Assembly: GCA_037179515.1 (NCBI GenBank)
Contig: JAXCGZ010022644.1
Span: 307,501 to 371,500 of the forward strand
DNA: 64,000 nt
DNA from: Halocaridina rubra
Lineage: Eukaryota; Arthropoda; Malacostraca; Decapoda; Atyidae
Direction: 5' to 3'
The notes under the pieces were generated by a model. The model was not told the DNA's origin, did no database searches, and saw only the letters and a program-made list of their open reading frames with translations. A program made the position numbers and the translations under genes. Below are positions 1-11,180 of the stretch, piece after piece; position 1 is the stretch's first letter; each line of letters opens with the position of its first letter.

Positions 1-11
1 CACTTTTACAG

Positions 12-98
12 ATGATGGGGTCTTGTACAAATTGTCCATCATCAGTTGTCACCTTGAAGAATGGTGTGCAGAATATGCTGCAGTTTTATATTCCAGAG
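12..98 (+). CDS. NFU1: NFU1 iron-sulfur cluster scaffold, penultimate coding exon
   Basis: This 29-codon exon encodes the NifU-like C-terminal core of NFU1, the mitochondrial scaffold that delivers [4Fe-4S] clusters to lipoyl synthase and respiratory complexes. The CxxC motif that binds the cluster is visible in GSCTNCPSS, followed by the family hallmark [17 protein letters not shown]. The acceptor is the AG at 10-11 after a short pyrimidine run, and the donor is GAG|GTAAGG at 99, so the exon is phase 0 on both sides. Reading continues into 2267-2374. Upstream exons lie outside the window. Family assignment is from sequence identity to well-known NFU1 proteins; mitochondrial location is family knowledge. 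Confidence 0.93.
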
Positions 99-2266
99 GT
101 AAGGGTGTCGCATTCGCATTTTGTTTTCTCTTTTAGGCTTTGCCAGTTATTTCTCTTTACATGCCGTGAAGCATATATGTTGTGTGGTTACTTAGATTTG
201 AGTAATGTAAAGGAGTATGAATTTTATAGTCTTGAATTTTTACATTTTGGAGCTTTTAAGTCGTAAAAGCAAGTAATCTTAGAAGCTTCTTTGAACTGCT
301 ATGGGATCTTTCTTGTGCATATTGTGTAAAAGTTTGCGTGAACTGGTATGGCTTCTTCCTTTTTACAGGAACCAATGCATTGTTCATTACATAATTGTTG
401 AAGAAATGTTATGGGTGAAGATTTTTGTGAAGAATTTAGAGTTTAGCATTGCTGTAGAAATTTATGGAAATTTTATTAAGTATATATAATTTTTATTATT
501 TTTTTTAATATAAGAAAAGTATATTGCATGTGTGTATAAGTTGCTAGGTGATATAAGAGCTTTACTCTAGCAAAGTCAAGGATTAAATTTTTTTTTCTTT
601 TTATTAACTTAAAAGGATATACAGTAATCCCTTGTTTATTGCGAGTGTTATGTTCCGGGACCACCCGTGATAGGTGAAATTCCGCGAAGTAGCAGCACCA
701 TATTTATTACAGGTATTTTACATTTATTTTTACCTTTACTGTATAAACCCTCCCTGCACTGGTAACAACTCGCCCTTTACTTAATAATAACAGCACGCAA
801 GCGTAAATTTATATGAGTGTGACAGGTAAGTTTACCATAAATAACAGCGCGCAAGTGTAAAGCTATATGATCGTGATAGGTAAGCTTACCGTGAATGACG
901 TGATGATGATGTTTACATACTGCACAGCCAATGACAGCTTTATGGCTGCTTTTTGCGAGAGAAGAACATGGTAATGGGGAGTAGCTGTCGCTGTTTCTTC
1001 TTTTGTGCGAAGATGGTTTTGTAAGGAGTCATGGCATTGTCGATAATATTGCAGAAGTGCACCGCACGAACCATATCATCGTCCCACTCCTGCGACAGTT
1101 GTTGGTGTTCTTTGGCCATGTTATACATGGCTGCGAGCCGTTTGAGTGTAAGGCCAGGTTCTTCGACTTCATCGTGCGCTTGCTGTTGTTGTTCTTCCTC
1201 TTCCTCGCTCGCTGATTTTGTCATTTCCTCCAAGCAAAATGTATAGACTAAATAATTTCAAAAGGATAGTGCATACCTTGAGATTTGTCTTATACTTAAT
1301 TTAGCTCTTTGCATGTAACATTTTCTATTACTCATCTAGGGATTTCTTAGTAAGCACCTTATAAGACTTTCGGTATTGTTCCTAGGGCATACCCAGAAAT
1401 TTAAATTATTATGTTACAAAGTTCAAGTTTTCCTCTACAAACATTTTGCTTTCTTGTGAACTTTCATGTTTTTGTAAATCCTGCATGGTGTATCAATGAA
1501 GATTGTAAAAAGAAGGAATTATCGTTTTTCAATCTGTTCAGATGCATTTCACATATTTCTGAAACTTGCAAAGCTTCTCTTTTATAGTATTAAAATCCCT
1601 TTACTAGAAAGTACACGTAATTACTACTATAATAGCATTTCCAATAACACCATATACAAATGCTGTATTATTACCCCATTTTATATTATTGTTTTTCTTG
1701 CCCTTAGTTTATTGTGTTTGGATAATGAATTTCAATGTGAATTCTTCGAGTGGCATGTCCCTCATTTTTTGTAGCTATTAAAATGTTTTTGAGGAGGTTT
1801 CTCTATGGCTTGCATACTATTTGCAGAACAAACTTGCTTTAAAATATATTGAAAAAATGTTTTGATGAGGATAAATATCCTATACTTGAAAATATTGCAA
1901 ACTGACAAACCTGTATTAAGCTTCTAGGAAGTGCATTAAGCGTTTAGAGCTGCTTTGATGATTTTGGTGCTTAATTTTATCTTTGCATGTTGCTGATTAG
2001 GTATTGCTTATTTTTCATATATTATTCCCCACATGTTGGATGTGCTTCTTTTTCTTTACATTTTCATCTTCTCATGGTGCTAGTAATTACTTACCGGTAT
2101 TTTTAGAGATGCTATATACATTATACAGTACAAATAGTAATTTAATACCTGCATATTCAGACTAATATCCGTATTGGTTGTTCAAAACTGAGAAACGTCA
2201 GTTTATTTATTGTTCCATATTTGCTCAGTACATTTTTAGGAGTGAAATATTTATGAACTATTTCAG
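99..2266 (+). other. NFU1 last intron
   Basis: The intron starts with GTAAGG and ends with an ATTTCAG acceptor. Positions 622-1240 hold a decayed Tigger transposon in antisense orientation. The remainder is AT-rich single-copy-looking sequence with no further gene that I can support. Confidence 0.8.
622..1240 (-). mobile_element. Tigger-like (pogo/Tc1-mariner) DNA transposon, 5'-truncated remnant
   Basis: On the minus strand an open frame of 97 codons (1233 to 940) has an acidic/Gln stretch, then VEEPGLTLKRLAAMYNMAKE, and ends in a basic QLLPITMFFSRKK tail. This resembles the C-terminus of Tigger transposases, downstream of the DDE domain. The element end at 622 (cagtaatcccttgtttattg, directly after TA at 620-621) matches the style of Tigger terminal inverted repeats, and the characteristic ccgggaccacccgtgataggtg sits just inside it. 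No matching terminus is seen near 1240 and the catalytic part is missing, so this is a dead 3' fragment. It sits in the NFU1 intron in antisense orientation. Confidence 0.7.
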
Positions 2267-2374
2267 GTCATAGAAGTGATTGAGGTCAAGGATCGTGAAG
2301 ATGATCTTGTTGAAGATGAATTTAAGAAATTTGAAGAGAAACTTGGTTCAACAGATGCAGCAAAAAATGAATGA
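2267..2374 (+). CDS. NFU1: NFU1 last coding exon with stop codon
   Basis: Acceptor TTTCAG at 2261-2266. The exon encodes 35 residues beginning VIEVIEVKDREDDLVEDEF and ends with TGA at 2372-2374. Joined to the upstream exon it reads ...YIPE|VIEVIEV..., the expected continuation of the NFU1 core into its acidic C-terminal tail. The tail is somewhat longer than in many NFU1 proteins (KKFEEKLGSTDAAKNE follows). Both exons are phase 0, so the join is unambiguous. Confidence 0.92.
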   Translation, partial: VIEVIEVKDREDDLVEDEFKKFEEKLGSTDAAKNE

Positions 2375-2496
2375 TTATGTATATATACAGATGATAAAGT
2401 TGTATACTATACAGTAATTGTTATTTAGCTTTATGTATAGAGAAATATTTATTACAATACTGTACATGTACATAACCATTGTGTAAACTGCTTATA

Positions 2497-2502
2497 AATA
2501 AA
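2497..2502 (+). terminator. NFU1 poly(A) signal AATAAA
   Basis: A canonical AATAAA lies 123 bases after the NFU1 stop codon and is followed about 60 bases later by a T/GT-rich stretch (ttttgtttgtttgtatc) of the kind that serves as the downstream cleavage element. Confidence 0.6.
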
Positions 2503-2509
2503 AAGTTGA

Positions 2510-3558
2510 CAGTGTGTACCGATAGTTTTCCAATAATTTCATCTTTTCTTGTAAAAGTTTTGTTTGTTTGTATCAGCATTAAATTGGGTCCCCAGTGGAA
2601 GCTCATTTGGTACTAAAGATCACTCTTATTGTGATCTCTGCAATATTTGCACTGATTATCAAATATTTCTTTTTCTCACCCTTTTGCTTCATTTTACTAA
2701 CCAGCCAATCTCTTATTTTTGGTTCAGTCTTGTAAATTTTGTTAACTATGACTTCTAAGGGTTTGATAGACACTAGTAAAGATACAAGAAGTTTACTTGG
2801 CAGCTGGGAATATGATGTAGGAAAGTGTTTACATGGGTATGATCATAGGGGGGTATTGCAGTTTATTGTTTTTATTAATAAAAAAGATATCTGAAAGGAT
2901 TGTTCAAATGCCTCATATTAATTTGGTTGCACATGCCATTTATTAATGCTGGCAATAATAAAGTACAATATGCATATACCTCAGTCTATGCATCATGTAT
3001 CTGCGTATCCATGATCATCATCAAGCATTTTGTAAGGACTGTATGAAAATTCAAGTTGTACATGAAACCTGCATGGGTGACAAGCCAACCATTTTGTTTT
3101 ATTGCTAAACTTCGGCAGGTATTCCTTTTTAGTTTGTTGATTATCTTACATTACTTTATTTCTTAATTGCCATATTTAATGGCAATAAAACATCCGATTA
3201 TCTTAAAAAAATGTTAGCACCCATCCAGTCTCATATATAAGCAATTTATTACAGCTATTTTCTCATGAAAAGCTCACAAACTCAAAGCAAACATACTTGT
3301 TTACAGAAAAGTTTGATAACCTCATCATATTATGATATATTAATTCTTCTCAATACCTTTTAATATGAAAAACAAAGTTAACTTTGTACATGAAGTATTT
3401 CTCTCAATTTTGAGTCAGTTCCTCTTCTATTTATTTATTTTGACAGGACAGAGCCTCAGAAATTTTATATTATCAAGTCTTTCAATTTAACAGTTGGTTT
3501 TGACTGTTACTCTGCATTTATACATTTCTTCTGCTTATCAATGCAAGAGTATCATATT
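2510..3558. other. intergenic, no gene seen
   Basis: AT-rich sequence downstream of NFU1. No ORF with recognisable similarity, no RNA gene and no clear repeat structure was seen. Confidence 0.5.
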
Positions 3559-3845
3559 GTGTGAGGCTGCGGCAGAACAGAGTTAAATAAAGACCGCTAC
3601 ATTTTGAAGATGTATATAAGACTTACTTTATTGTTAAAAATAGTCAATTTATACAGCTGAGGCTAGCTGCAAATAAGTGGGTTGTGCACTCTGGGAATTT
3701 ATTGTGAAGTTAAGCTCATGTTAATAAAGATAAGGTCAGGTTGCAGCCTGAGGAGTATTTATATTTACAAAAATAAGATCCTTAACCACACCTTGATTTT
3801 GATCCTGTGTGTGATTGATAAGAAAGGCGACGGTACAGGAGACTT
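3559..3845 (+). repeat. dispersed repeat XY, copy 1
   Basis: This block consists of a Y part (gtgtgaggctgcggcagaac, about 60 bases) followed by an X part of about 220 bases. The X part is recognisable by cttactttattg at its start, gggttgtgcactctggg in the middle and gatcctgtgtgtgattgata near its end. The X part recurs at 4405 and 7419 and the Y part at 4640. It has no coding potential, and its class is unknown; an LTR or satellite unit is possible. Confidence 0.65.
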
Positions 3846-4404
3846 CCCTCTTGGGAAAAGATAAAAGAGCAAGTGTTTATACTAGAGAAAATATACATTG
3901 TAGTGTATAAAATACAAAATATGATGCAATATACTAGGTATGCAATTCATGGGTGATCCATGTATGTTTGGATAATGGGGTCTGTGAGTGAAAATTTAGA
4001 GGCTGAGTAGATTTTTTGCCTAAGTTTATTAGCTCTTGGTTGGTGGGTTGGTTTCCGTGGCTGTGAGAGTGGTTTGTGAGGAAATCTGCACCCAAAGCTT
4101 GGTCACATACTTTCATAGAAAGTGAGAGTGGGGTATTTTGCATCGGCGAAGAATTGTGCCCAAGAAATATTGTCCCTGATGCAGAGTCCTGCGTTACTGT
4201 TGTTGGTGGCCGAGAGAGAAAAGATGAAAGCCACCAGAACTGGCAGGAGACCGTCTTTGCATGTAGTAGGGAGTCTGCCTTGGAGATGATGGTGTCCCAA
4301 AGGGTGTTTGCACATGTAATAGGGGATTGGCCTTGGAAACAAGTGGGTCCGTCTCCATCTTGGTAAACAGATAAGCGGAATGAAACAAAGAGTTTACATT
4401 TGGA
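3846..4404. other. spacer between XY repeat copies
   Basis: Unique-looking sequence between two copies of the XY repeat. Short overlapping frames at 4076-4388 show no recognisable domain, and I regard them as chance. Confidence 0.4.
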
Positions 4405-4724
4405 GATTTATTGAAGAAATACTTTATTGATCAAAATGGTTAATTTATATGCTGTTGATACGAGCTGCATAGTAGTGGGTTGTGCACTCTGGGGAGTATT
4501 ATAAAGATAAGGTCATATTTATAAAGATAGGGTCAGGCACAGCCTGAGGGGTATTTTTAAATTTATAAAGATAAGATCCTTGACTGCGGCTTGATTTCGA
4601 TCTTGTGTGTGATCGATAAGAAAAGTGACAGTAAGGGTTACCAGTGTGTGAGGTAGTTGCAGGATAGAGTAAAACGAAGATGGCTATGTTTTAGAGACAT
4701 CAAAGATATTTTTCTAATGTGTGT
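4405..4724 (+). repeat. dispersed repeat XY, copy 2 (X then Y)
   Basis: The X part at about 4415-4632 (actttattgatc, gggttgtgcactctgggg, gtgtgatcgataagaaa) is followed directly by a Y part at about 4640-4720 (gtgtgaggtagttgcaggat). The Y part ends where the L1x LINE begins, and the next X part resumes at 7419. The simplest reading is a tandem array whose Y|X boundary was split by the LINE. Confidence 0.6.
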
Positions 4725-7400
4725 GACACCAGGACAGTCAAGAAACTTGCCCTTTTGAGGCCTGGGCACCAAAAAAGCATAAAGAAAAAAAAAGTAGAAA
4801 TTTAAGGACAAGCGAGAAATAAGGGAATGATACACAATATGAAAAGGATAGGTTTAAAGAATAAGCGAAGTATTGAAGACCTAGAATATGGCAGGATTAG
4901 GCCCTGAGATAACGATATATCTGTCTTTTAGATAAGAATTAGGAAAGACTGAAGGAGGAGAGTTCCAGAGTTTGGAGGTAGATGAGAAGAAGCAGTTGCT
5001 GCACCGGGCAATCCATGAGCTACAAGTCTCTACACAGTACCTGTGAGATGAGTCAGCTTGGCGAGTGTTATGCGGCTTTGGCAGTGGAAGAGGGATGCAA
5101 GTCTGCAACTCATCAGAGCAGCGATGGAAGTAGTAGCGATAGAAAAGAGAAATGGATGACATTTTATGGCAAAGAGAAAGAGAATCCAATTAAAAGTTAG
5201 AGAAGGCTTATTGATGAGTCTGATTGCCTTAGATTGAAACCTATCAAATTGATCAGTACAGTATAAGAAGCACCCCAGGTGTGTAAGCAGCATTATAAGT
5301 AGGGACAGATAAGACCTTTATAGATTTTAAGTAACTGTGAAGAGGTAATGATGAAGACAAAACAGAATCCCAATTTTTTTAGATGCAGTTTTAGATATTT
5401 GGTTCATGTGACTTCTCCAAGATAAGTTAGAGGCTATCTGGATTCCTAATATGTTGTTAGGATGAAGAGGGTAAATTTTTTTAAGTTTTGAAGACAGTAG
5501 GGTTATCAGGAGAAGAAGATAAAGAGATAGCCAGAAGCTTTGTCTTAGAAGCATTAAATTTAACAAAATTTTGGATGCCCCACTCAGATGCATTCTGCAA
5601 ATCGGAGCTGCAAGTAGAAGAATGGGTGGTGTGAGATGCAAATAGCAGATAAAGGTTGTGAAGAGAAGGCAGAGGAAAAATGAAGGGTAGAATTGTAGGT
5701 AAAGGCATGGAGAAGAGGGGAGTATGGGAACAGGAGAATATTGTTGATGAAGAGAAGGAATAGAGTAGTTGAAAGAACAGAGCCCTGTAGAACACCACTG
5801 GTAACAGAGACTTAGGTAGATGTTGAACTGTCAACAACCACAGATATGAAATGGTCAGAAAGAAATATGGAAGTCAGAACAGAGAGAAGGGGTAAAGCCA
5901 AAAGCTTTCAAGAAGTGGGAATTTAGCAAAGTTTCAGATACTTGAGCAATAGCAGAGGCTAGGGAAATAGGTCTGTAGTTGGAGGGAATAGAGTGGTTAC
6001 CCTTCTTAGGAACTGGGTGAATTAGAGCACGCTTCCGAGATGAAGGATAGATACTGCTTGAGAGAATGAGGTGAAAAAGAGGGCAAAGCGCAAGAGCCAG
6101 TTCATCTGCAAACTCCATAAAGAACCTTGCAGAGATATCTGGTTTTAGAGAGTGAAGAACCTTATAGCTATGCAAGAGGGATAAAATACGAGGAACAGGT
6201 GCACTGGAATCACTTACCGAAGAGTTGGCTGAAAAATGTGAGCTGAAGAGAGAATTGCTTTGTTAGTGGCAAAGCAAGCTATAGAGCCATCAGGACGAGT
6301 GAAAGGGGGAAAGCTAGAGTTACAGAAGTTTTTGGATAAGGACCAGAAACGTTTATCACTGGTAGAGGAGTCTAGGACTTTCTTTATTAAAAATGCAGCT
6401 TTAGACCTCCACATCTGAGAAGTACAGCAATTCCTAGCTGTAGTGAAAGCAGAGTGAGTTAATTCAGAATGAGAGACTTAGTACCGCTGGTATGCCTGAT
6501 CCCTGGCCTGAGAAGCCATGGAGCAGGCACGGTCAAACCCACGATTAGGGGGAAAAAAGTATTCATTGAGGAGGGGATCGTCTTCATTCCCTAGGTTATT
6601 ACGTCAGCAACTTTTAGGGCTACCTGATCAGGGTTTCATATCCGAAAGCAGTAGTCATCCCATGGGAAGTAAAAAGAGAAAATTACGCAAATCATTGTGT
6701 TGGGTACCTCAAAGTGTCAAAGGCGGTGCTGAGTAGGAGGAATTGATAGAGGGAGAGTAAAAATGGAAGAGATTGAGATCAAAGAGTGGTCAGATTTACC
6801 AAGAGGGGAAAGTACATTATCTGTAGTTTGAAAGATTAGAATTAAGAAATAGGTTAAGAGTGTTAGCTGCATGTTTGTGGTCATTGGGAACATGAGTAGG
6901 CTGTTTGATAATCTCCAGATCGTGAGTAACAGAGAAAGCAAGGGCCTCCTCGTAAATCAGTGTGGGAAGATAAGAATGAAGCCACTTACTGTGGTGTACA
7001 TTGAAGTACACTTCAGTATGTGGGTGAGAAGATAGCAAGGACCCATGGCAAGAGGACAGATATTCAAAGGACACAAAGTCAAGGGAGTTATGAGAGCAGT
7101 AGCAGCAGTGAAGATATATAGTGGTAGTGGAGAGAAAGATCTTCGGCCTGAGAACTTCAAAGACATGAGATTCAAGGTTCATGAGCCTTGCAATAAGAGT
7201 GTTAGTGATATAGTAGGCACAAATGCCACCTTTGAATTGGAAACAAGAATACAGGTCATAGTGAGAAATTTGAAATGGGTCAGGGAAAGCATGGCTAGAC
7301 AGCTTGATTTCAGAGAGGAAGAGGAGGTTAGGAAGGGATGTACCCAAGTGCTATTCCATAGATGAAAAATTGGAGTTCAGACCACAAATATTTGGAGAGT
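4725..7400 (-). mobile_element. L1x LINE copy a (Jockey-like, APE endonuclease + RT), decayed
   Basis: Read on the minus strand, 7347-6717 encodes an AP-endonuclease-like domain (LFLSEIKLSS, then HHSKWLHS and a QPTHVPNDHKHAANTL segment, then LGKSDHSLISISS, the terminal SDH motif). Positions 6414-5855 encode the RT fingers (NYRPISLASAIAQVSE), and 5837-4880 the RT thumb and C-terminal region (ASEWGIQNFVKFNASKTKLL, SNLSWRSHMNQISKTASKK, SLFYRYYFHRCSDELQTCIP). The frames shift repeatedly and the catalytic FADD box is degenerate, so the copy is inactive. The 3' end is the conserved tail tgtgacaccaggacag at 4725, and the 5' end is near 7400. It lies inside the XY repeat array. Confidence 0.8.
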
Positions 7401-7418
7401 GAAGAGTGAATGAAGTAG

Positions 7419-7640
7419 ATCTTACTTTATTGATCTAAAATGTCAATATATACAACTGATGTAGGCAAAATAGTAGTGGGTTTTGCACTCTGGGGAGTGG
7501 TTATAATGATAAGATCATGCTTATAAAGATAGGATTAGGTCGCAGCCTAGGGTATATTTCTAGATTTATAAAGAAGGTCCTTGATCGCCACATGATTTTA
7601 GTCCTGTGTGTGTGATCGATAAGAAAGGTGATGGTACAGT
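7419..7640 (+). repeat. dispersed repeat XY, copy 3 (X part)
   Basis: The X part again, starting cttactttattgatc, with gggttttgcactctgggg in the middle and ending gtgtgtgatcgataagaaagg. It lies immediately upstream (5' side) of the L1x copy. Confidence 0.6.
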
Positions 7641-8239
7641 ATTAATCTATATTTGTTGATTTAAGGGAATGTGTTCCTCCACCACTGCCTGAAGCTCAAA
7701 ATATTTGAACAGCAACAGAATTACATTGTATCACTTCTGCATTTGATTATCCAAGGTCATCGGAATGATGCCTGTAATGACTTTTCTCTTGCTAGTATAA
7801 AGTATGCCAGACACACTTTAAAAATTTATGAAACACTTGAAACTACTTAGATTGCTTGTGTGTGTAGTATCCACTGTAGAAAAAAATTCAAACCAGAAAG
7901 CCTTTCTGCTAGAATACAGGTGTAAGATGATACATAGGCCCAGATATAAATTAATGAGAACTGTATAAAAAACTGTGAAATTCATGAACTTGTTCATATG
8001 GAATATGAATTAATACGAGGATTCACAGACTAATAGAAACATAAGTATTATAGTTACACCTTGTGGAGCTTCTGTTAGCATTGGGATAGAGATCTTATCC
8101 CTTGTTGATGTTGTGAATTTCAAGGTGATTATGCACAAGAGACATTTTTCCAAGTTTTTCTTGATGCTACATTTATTCTTCCCTTGCCGATCCTACATAC
8201 AAACTAGAGTTACTGTTACAATTTAAAAAATTGCAGTAT
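7641..8239. other. intergenic, no feature seen
   Basis: AT-rich sequence with no recognisable coding or repeat signature. Confidence 0.4.
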
Positions 8240-8789
8240 AAGTTCTGGAGTCCATATAATACTTGAATAGTAGACCACTTTGTAGTCCTCTCAGGGATCA
8301 TAGCCCACCCTCTTGAGCATTCCCTTTATTGCTCTCTTAGATTAATACATTATTATGGGAACATGTCAACCATTTGATTGATCTCTTTATCAGATACCAA
8401 GAGAAAAGCTCAGCAAGCTTGCTGTCATTCTTAATCTAGATGCCAGCATTTTCTCTTATTGAAGGCCATATCAAATATGAGAAGGGGAGGATATCTTTTA
8501 TACTTAGCAAATAACCATCCTCATATTTCCTCTTAGGTAGGAAAGATACGAATATGGAAAACATCGGCTCTCTTTGGCATTGGAGTAAAATTTTCTTTCA
8601 GATCTGGCCTATGTACATGCATTGCATGCATTACTAAAGGTCTCATGTAGCTCCACAGAGCACAAGACCTATGTTGTGTCTTTGCGCAACCTCCGTCTTA
8701 TGTGTGGACACTGGAGACAAAGACACAGACATCATCAAGGGGGGGGGGAAGGAGACCCTTGGAAATCCTCAAAAGGAGAAACTTTTCAT

Positions 8790-9236
8790 TATATGAAGCA
8801 TTGCACATAGATAGGGAGTCACGCGACACGCTTGGCCAGACTCGATTTATTGCATATAACATTATTTTCATCCTTCTTCTATCCAGCGATAATTGATGTG
8901 ACTCCCTTGCACTGTTAAAAGTAAGGTAGAAAATCCCTATAAAAATGTGTGTTCCCTCCCTCCCGCAGCCTGGGACAGGGAGGTGAAGTCGAGCTATAGC
9001 GACCCAGTAGGCAATTATCGGACAGTGGCGCCATACCTACCCAGCAGTCAATCAGTGGACAGTCTGGCTGGGGGAATAGTGAGTGTTATAAGGTTCATTT
9101 AAAAAAAAAATAATAAGATAGCTTAAAAGAATAATTGAGTTACACGTGTTTGAAGGTTGCCAAACTTTGACGCCATTTTCTGACTTTATTTTATTTTGTG
9201 CATGACTCCCTATCTACACACGATGCATCATATATA
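8790..9236. mobile_element. MITE-like element with inverted termini
   Basis: The left end (tatatgaagcattgcacata then gatagggagtca) and the right end (tgactccctatc then tacacacgatgcatcatata) are inverted repeats over about 30 bases, with a perfect TAGATAGGGAGTCA core. The interior of about 400 bases has no coding frame. Flanking sequence on both sides resembles the host repeat (atcaagg...gaaatcc..caaa.gaga), consistent with insertion into repeat A. Confidence 0.55.
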
Positions 9237-10069
9237 AAATAAGCTCAAGTGACCATTCATCAAGGGAAATCCCCAAAGAGGAGAGGAAAAGAAGAAGTAT
9301 TTCTAAAGATTTGGGAAAGTTTTCAAATATGAAATCTCTTTACAAAATCCTTACAGTCATGCCTATTGAGCTATGACAAATACCTAGGGGAAGAAGTGTA
9401 AAAACTGGCTGGAATTGGTCAGTGCTGTCCCTCTTTGATAAAAGGTCATTATCGAACTGTAGAAAAGTAGCTCTTTTCATTAGTGATTCATTTAGGGGCC
9501 TGAATGTATCATGAGTTGTGTACCATTACATATCAAAACCCCTTAGGGTGTAGATGGTCTCCCTTTAATTAATAAGGAAAGGATTTGAGAATAGAAATAG
9601 CAAATGTTCCACCAGGAGTAGAAAATGACTATTCAGGAGTGGAGGCTCATGTGAATGCATTTAAAAAGGAAATGAGATTTTGCTCTTGGGCTTACAATCT
9701 TATCCCAATGGCCAGATTTGGTAATAGGAAAGTTCACCTTTTGTATATTCCCTGGGTGAAATGTGTATCATTCTGTGGCATTTGATTGCAAAACACAAAG
9801 TTCCTCTTCCATTCATCCCATTTTGGTCAGATATTATCTCAAAAATGCTCTCAATTAGCTCCAAAGTTATCCCAAAGGAATGACTGCCAAAAGACACTCA
9901 GACGGCTATATACTTGAAAAAGTAGCTGGCAAGGAGCACATTAGAACGGTGCAGAGTTGTTCTTGGGGGTTGGAAAACCATTCAATTCCACTACATTAAG
10001 TCCGGTCATGAACTTTATTTGACTAGGATTCTACCAAGTCCAGTATAATAGTCTGTGCTTAAAGTCATA

Positions 10070-11175
10070 AGTTCAATTGTTAAGGAAGCCTTGATTCTAC
10101 AAATATGAAGTTAGTTAATGGGGAATCTCTAATTTGTATCTGTAGTAGAGTCACATTTGGAAACCTGCCCACAGTAAACATGAAACAGATTCCAAATTCA
10201 TTGGGATAACACGGAATTCATAGGTAAGTAACTGGAATTGCCAAAGGATCTACACTGTCTCCTTGGGAAATGTGTAGCTGCTAGCTCTTATTATAGGAAA
10301 GCTCTCATTCTTCCACCACCACCCTACCTGGATATCATGAAGGACACATCAGGAGAACGCTGGGGCATTGTATCTGCATCACTGGTACATAAAGAGGCAG
10401 TGGCTGTGGAACACTGAAAGTAGTCCACTGTATGCAAAAAGAGGCTCAGCAAGATCATGAGCCTTGAACCCATGCATAATGGCACTGACTTTAATGTTGA
10501 GGAGGTAGGGGAGCATAATTTTCAGCATACCATTTTGAAGACGTAAATACATAAAGGCTATACATTTTGTTGGAGTGTGTCTGTTAATATCATAAACCTC
10601 CTAAATTAAGAATAAGTAGTGCATAAGTAATAAGTTTATCTGTAAAGGAAGTCAGTAATCTCCAGAAATGAATTAGATCTAATGAGGAACCTCTAATTCA
10701 CATCTGTAGTAGAGCAAAGTCAGGAAACTTCCCCCTCCTTAGAATTAAAAGAGATCCAAATTTATTAGTTGAACACAGGCTACATAGGTAAGAAATTGGA
10801 TTTCTCAAAGAATCTGCACTTCTTCTTTGGGAAATGTGTAGACACTAGCACTCATTACAGAAACAATCTCCTTCGTTCAGCACCACCCTGCCTAGACATC
10901 ATGAAGGACACATCAAAAGCGGCCTAGGTATTCCACATTTCAGATTGCCTTAGGGAAGCTTTAACTTCGTCATTGTATCTGAACCACCGACACATAAAAG
11001 TAAAGGCAGTAGCTGTGAAACACTGACAGTATTCCACTGTATATGAAAAGGAGGCTCAGCTGAATCACGAGTCCTGAATCAATGCATAATAGTATTGACA
11101 ATACCATTGAGAAGATAGGCGAGTACAATCTCAGCATAACATTTTGAAGACATAAAGACCATAATTGAGAATGAA
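10070..11175 (+). repeat. diverged tandem duplication, unit about 560 bp
   Basis: Unit 1 (about 10070-10560) and unit 2 (about 10630-11175) share a colinear series of matches: tctgtagtagagtca / tctgtagtagagcaa, gggaaatgtgtag, tagacatcatgaaggacacatca / ggatatcatgaaggacacatca, ccactgtatgcaaaaagaggctcag / ccactgtatatgaaaaggaggctcag, catgcataat, and cattttgaagac. Identity is moderate, so the duplication is old. It lies within repeat A. Confidence 0.7.
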
Positions 11176-11180
11176 CTATC

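Larger units (their letters stand above)
8240..11180 (+). mobile_element. large degenerate repeat 'A', copy 1 (possibly DIRS-type retroelement)
   Basis: Several stretches match the block at 22.1-25.6 kb in the same orientation. Examples are ttgagaatagaaatagcaaatgttccacc at 9575-9611 against ttgaggatggaaatgccaaccgttctacc near 23425, cagatctggcctatgtacatgcattg near 8600 against cagatctgttttttgcacatgcattg near 22660, and ccactgtatgcaaaaagaggctcagcaagatcatgagcc near 10427 against a similar string near 24925. All frames are broken. Copy 2 contains a VDVFATESDKF motif reminiscent of DIRS/Ngaro pol, which is the only clue to class. Copy 1 additionally holds a MITE-like insertion and a tandem duplication. 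Confidence 0.45.
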
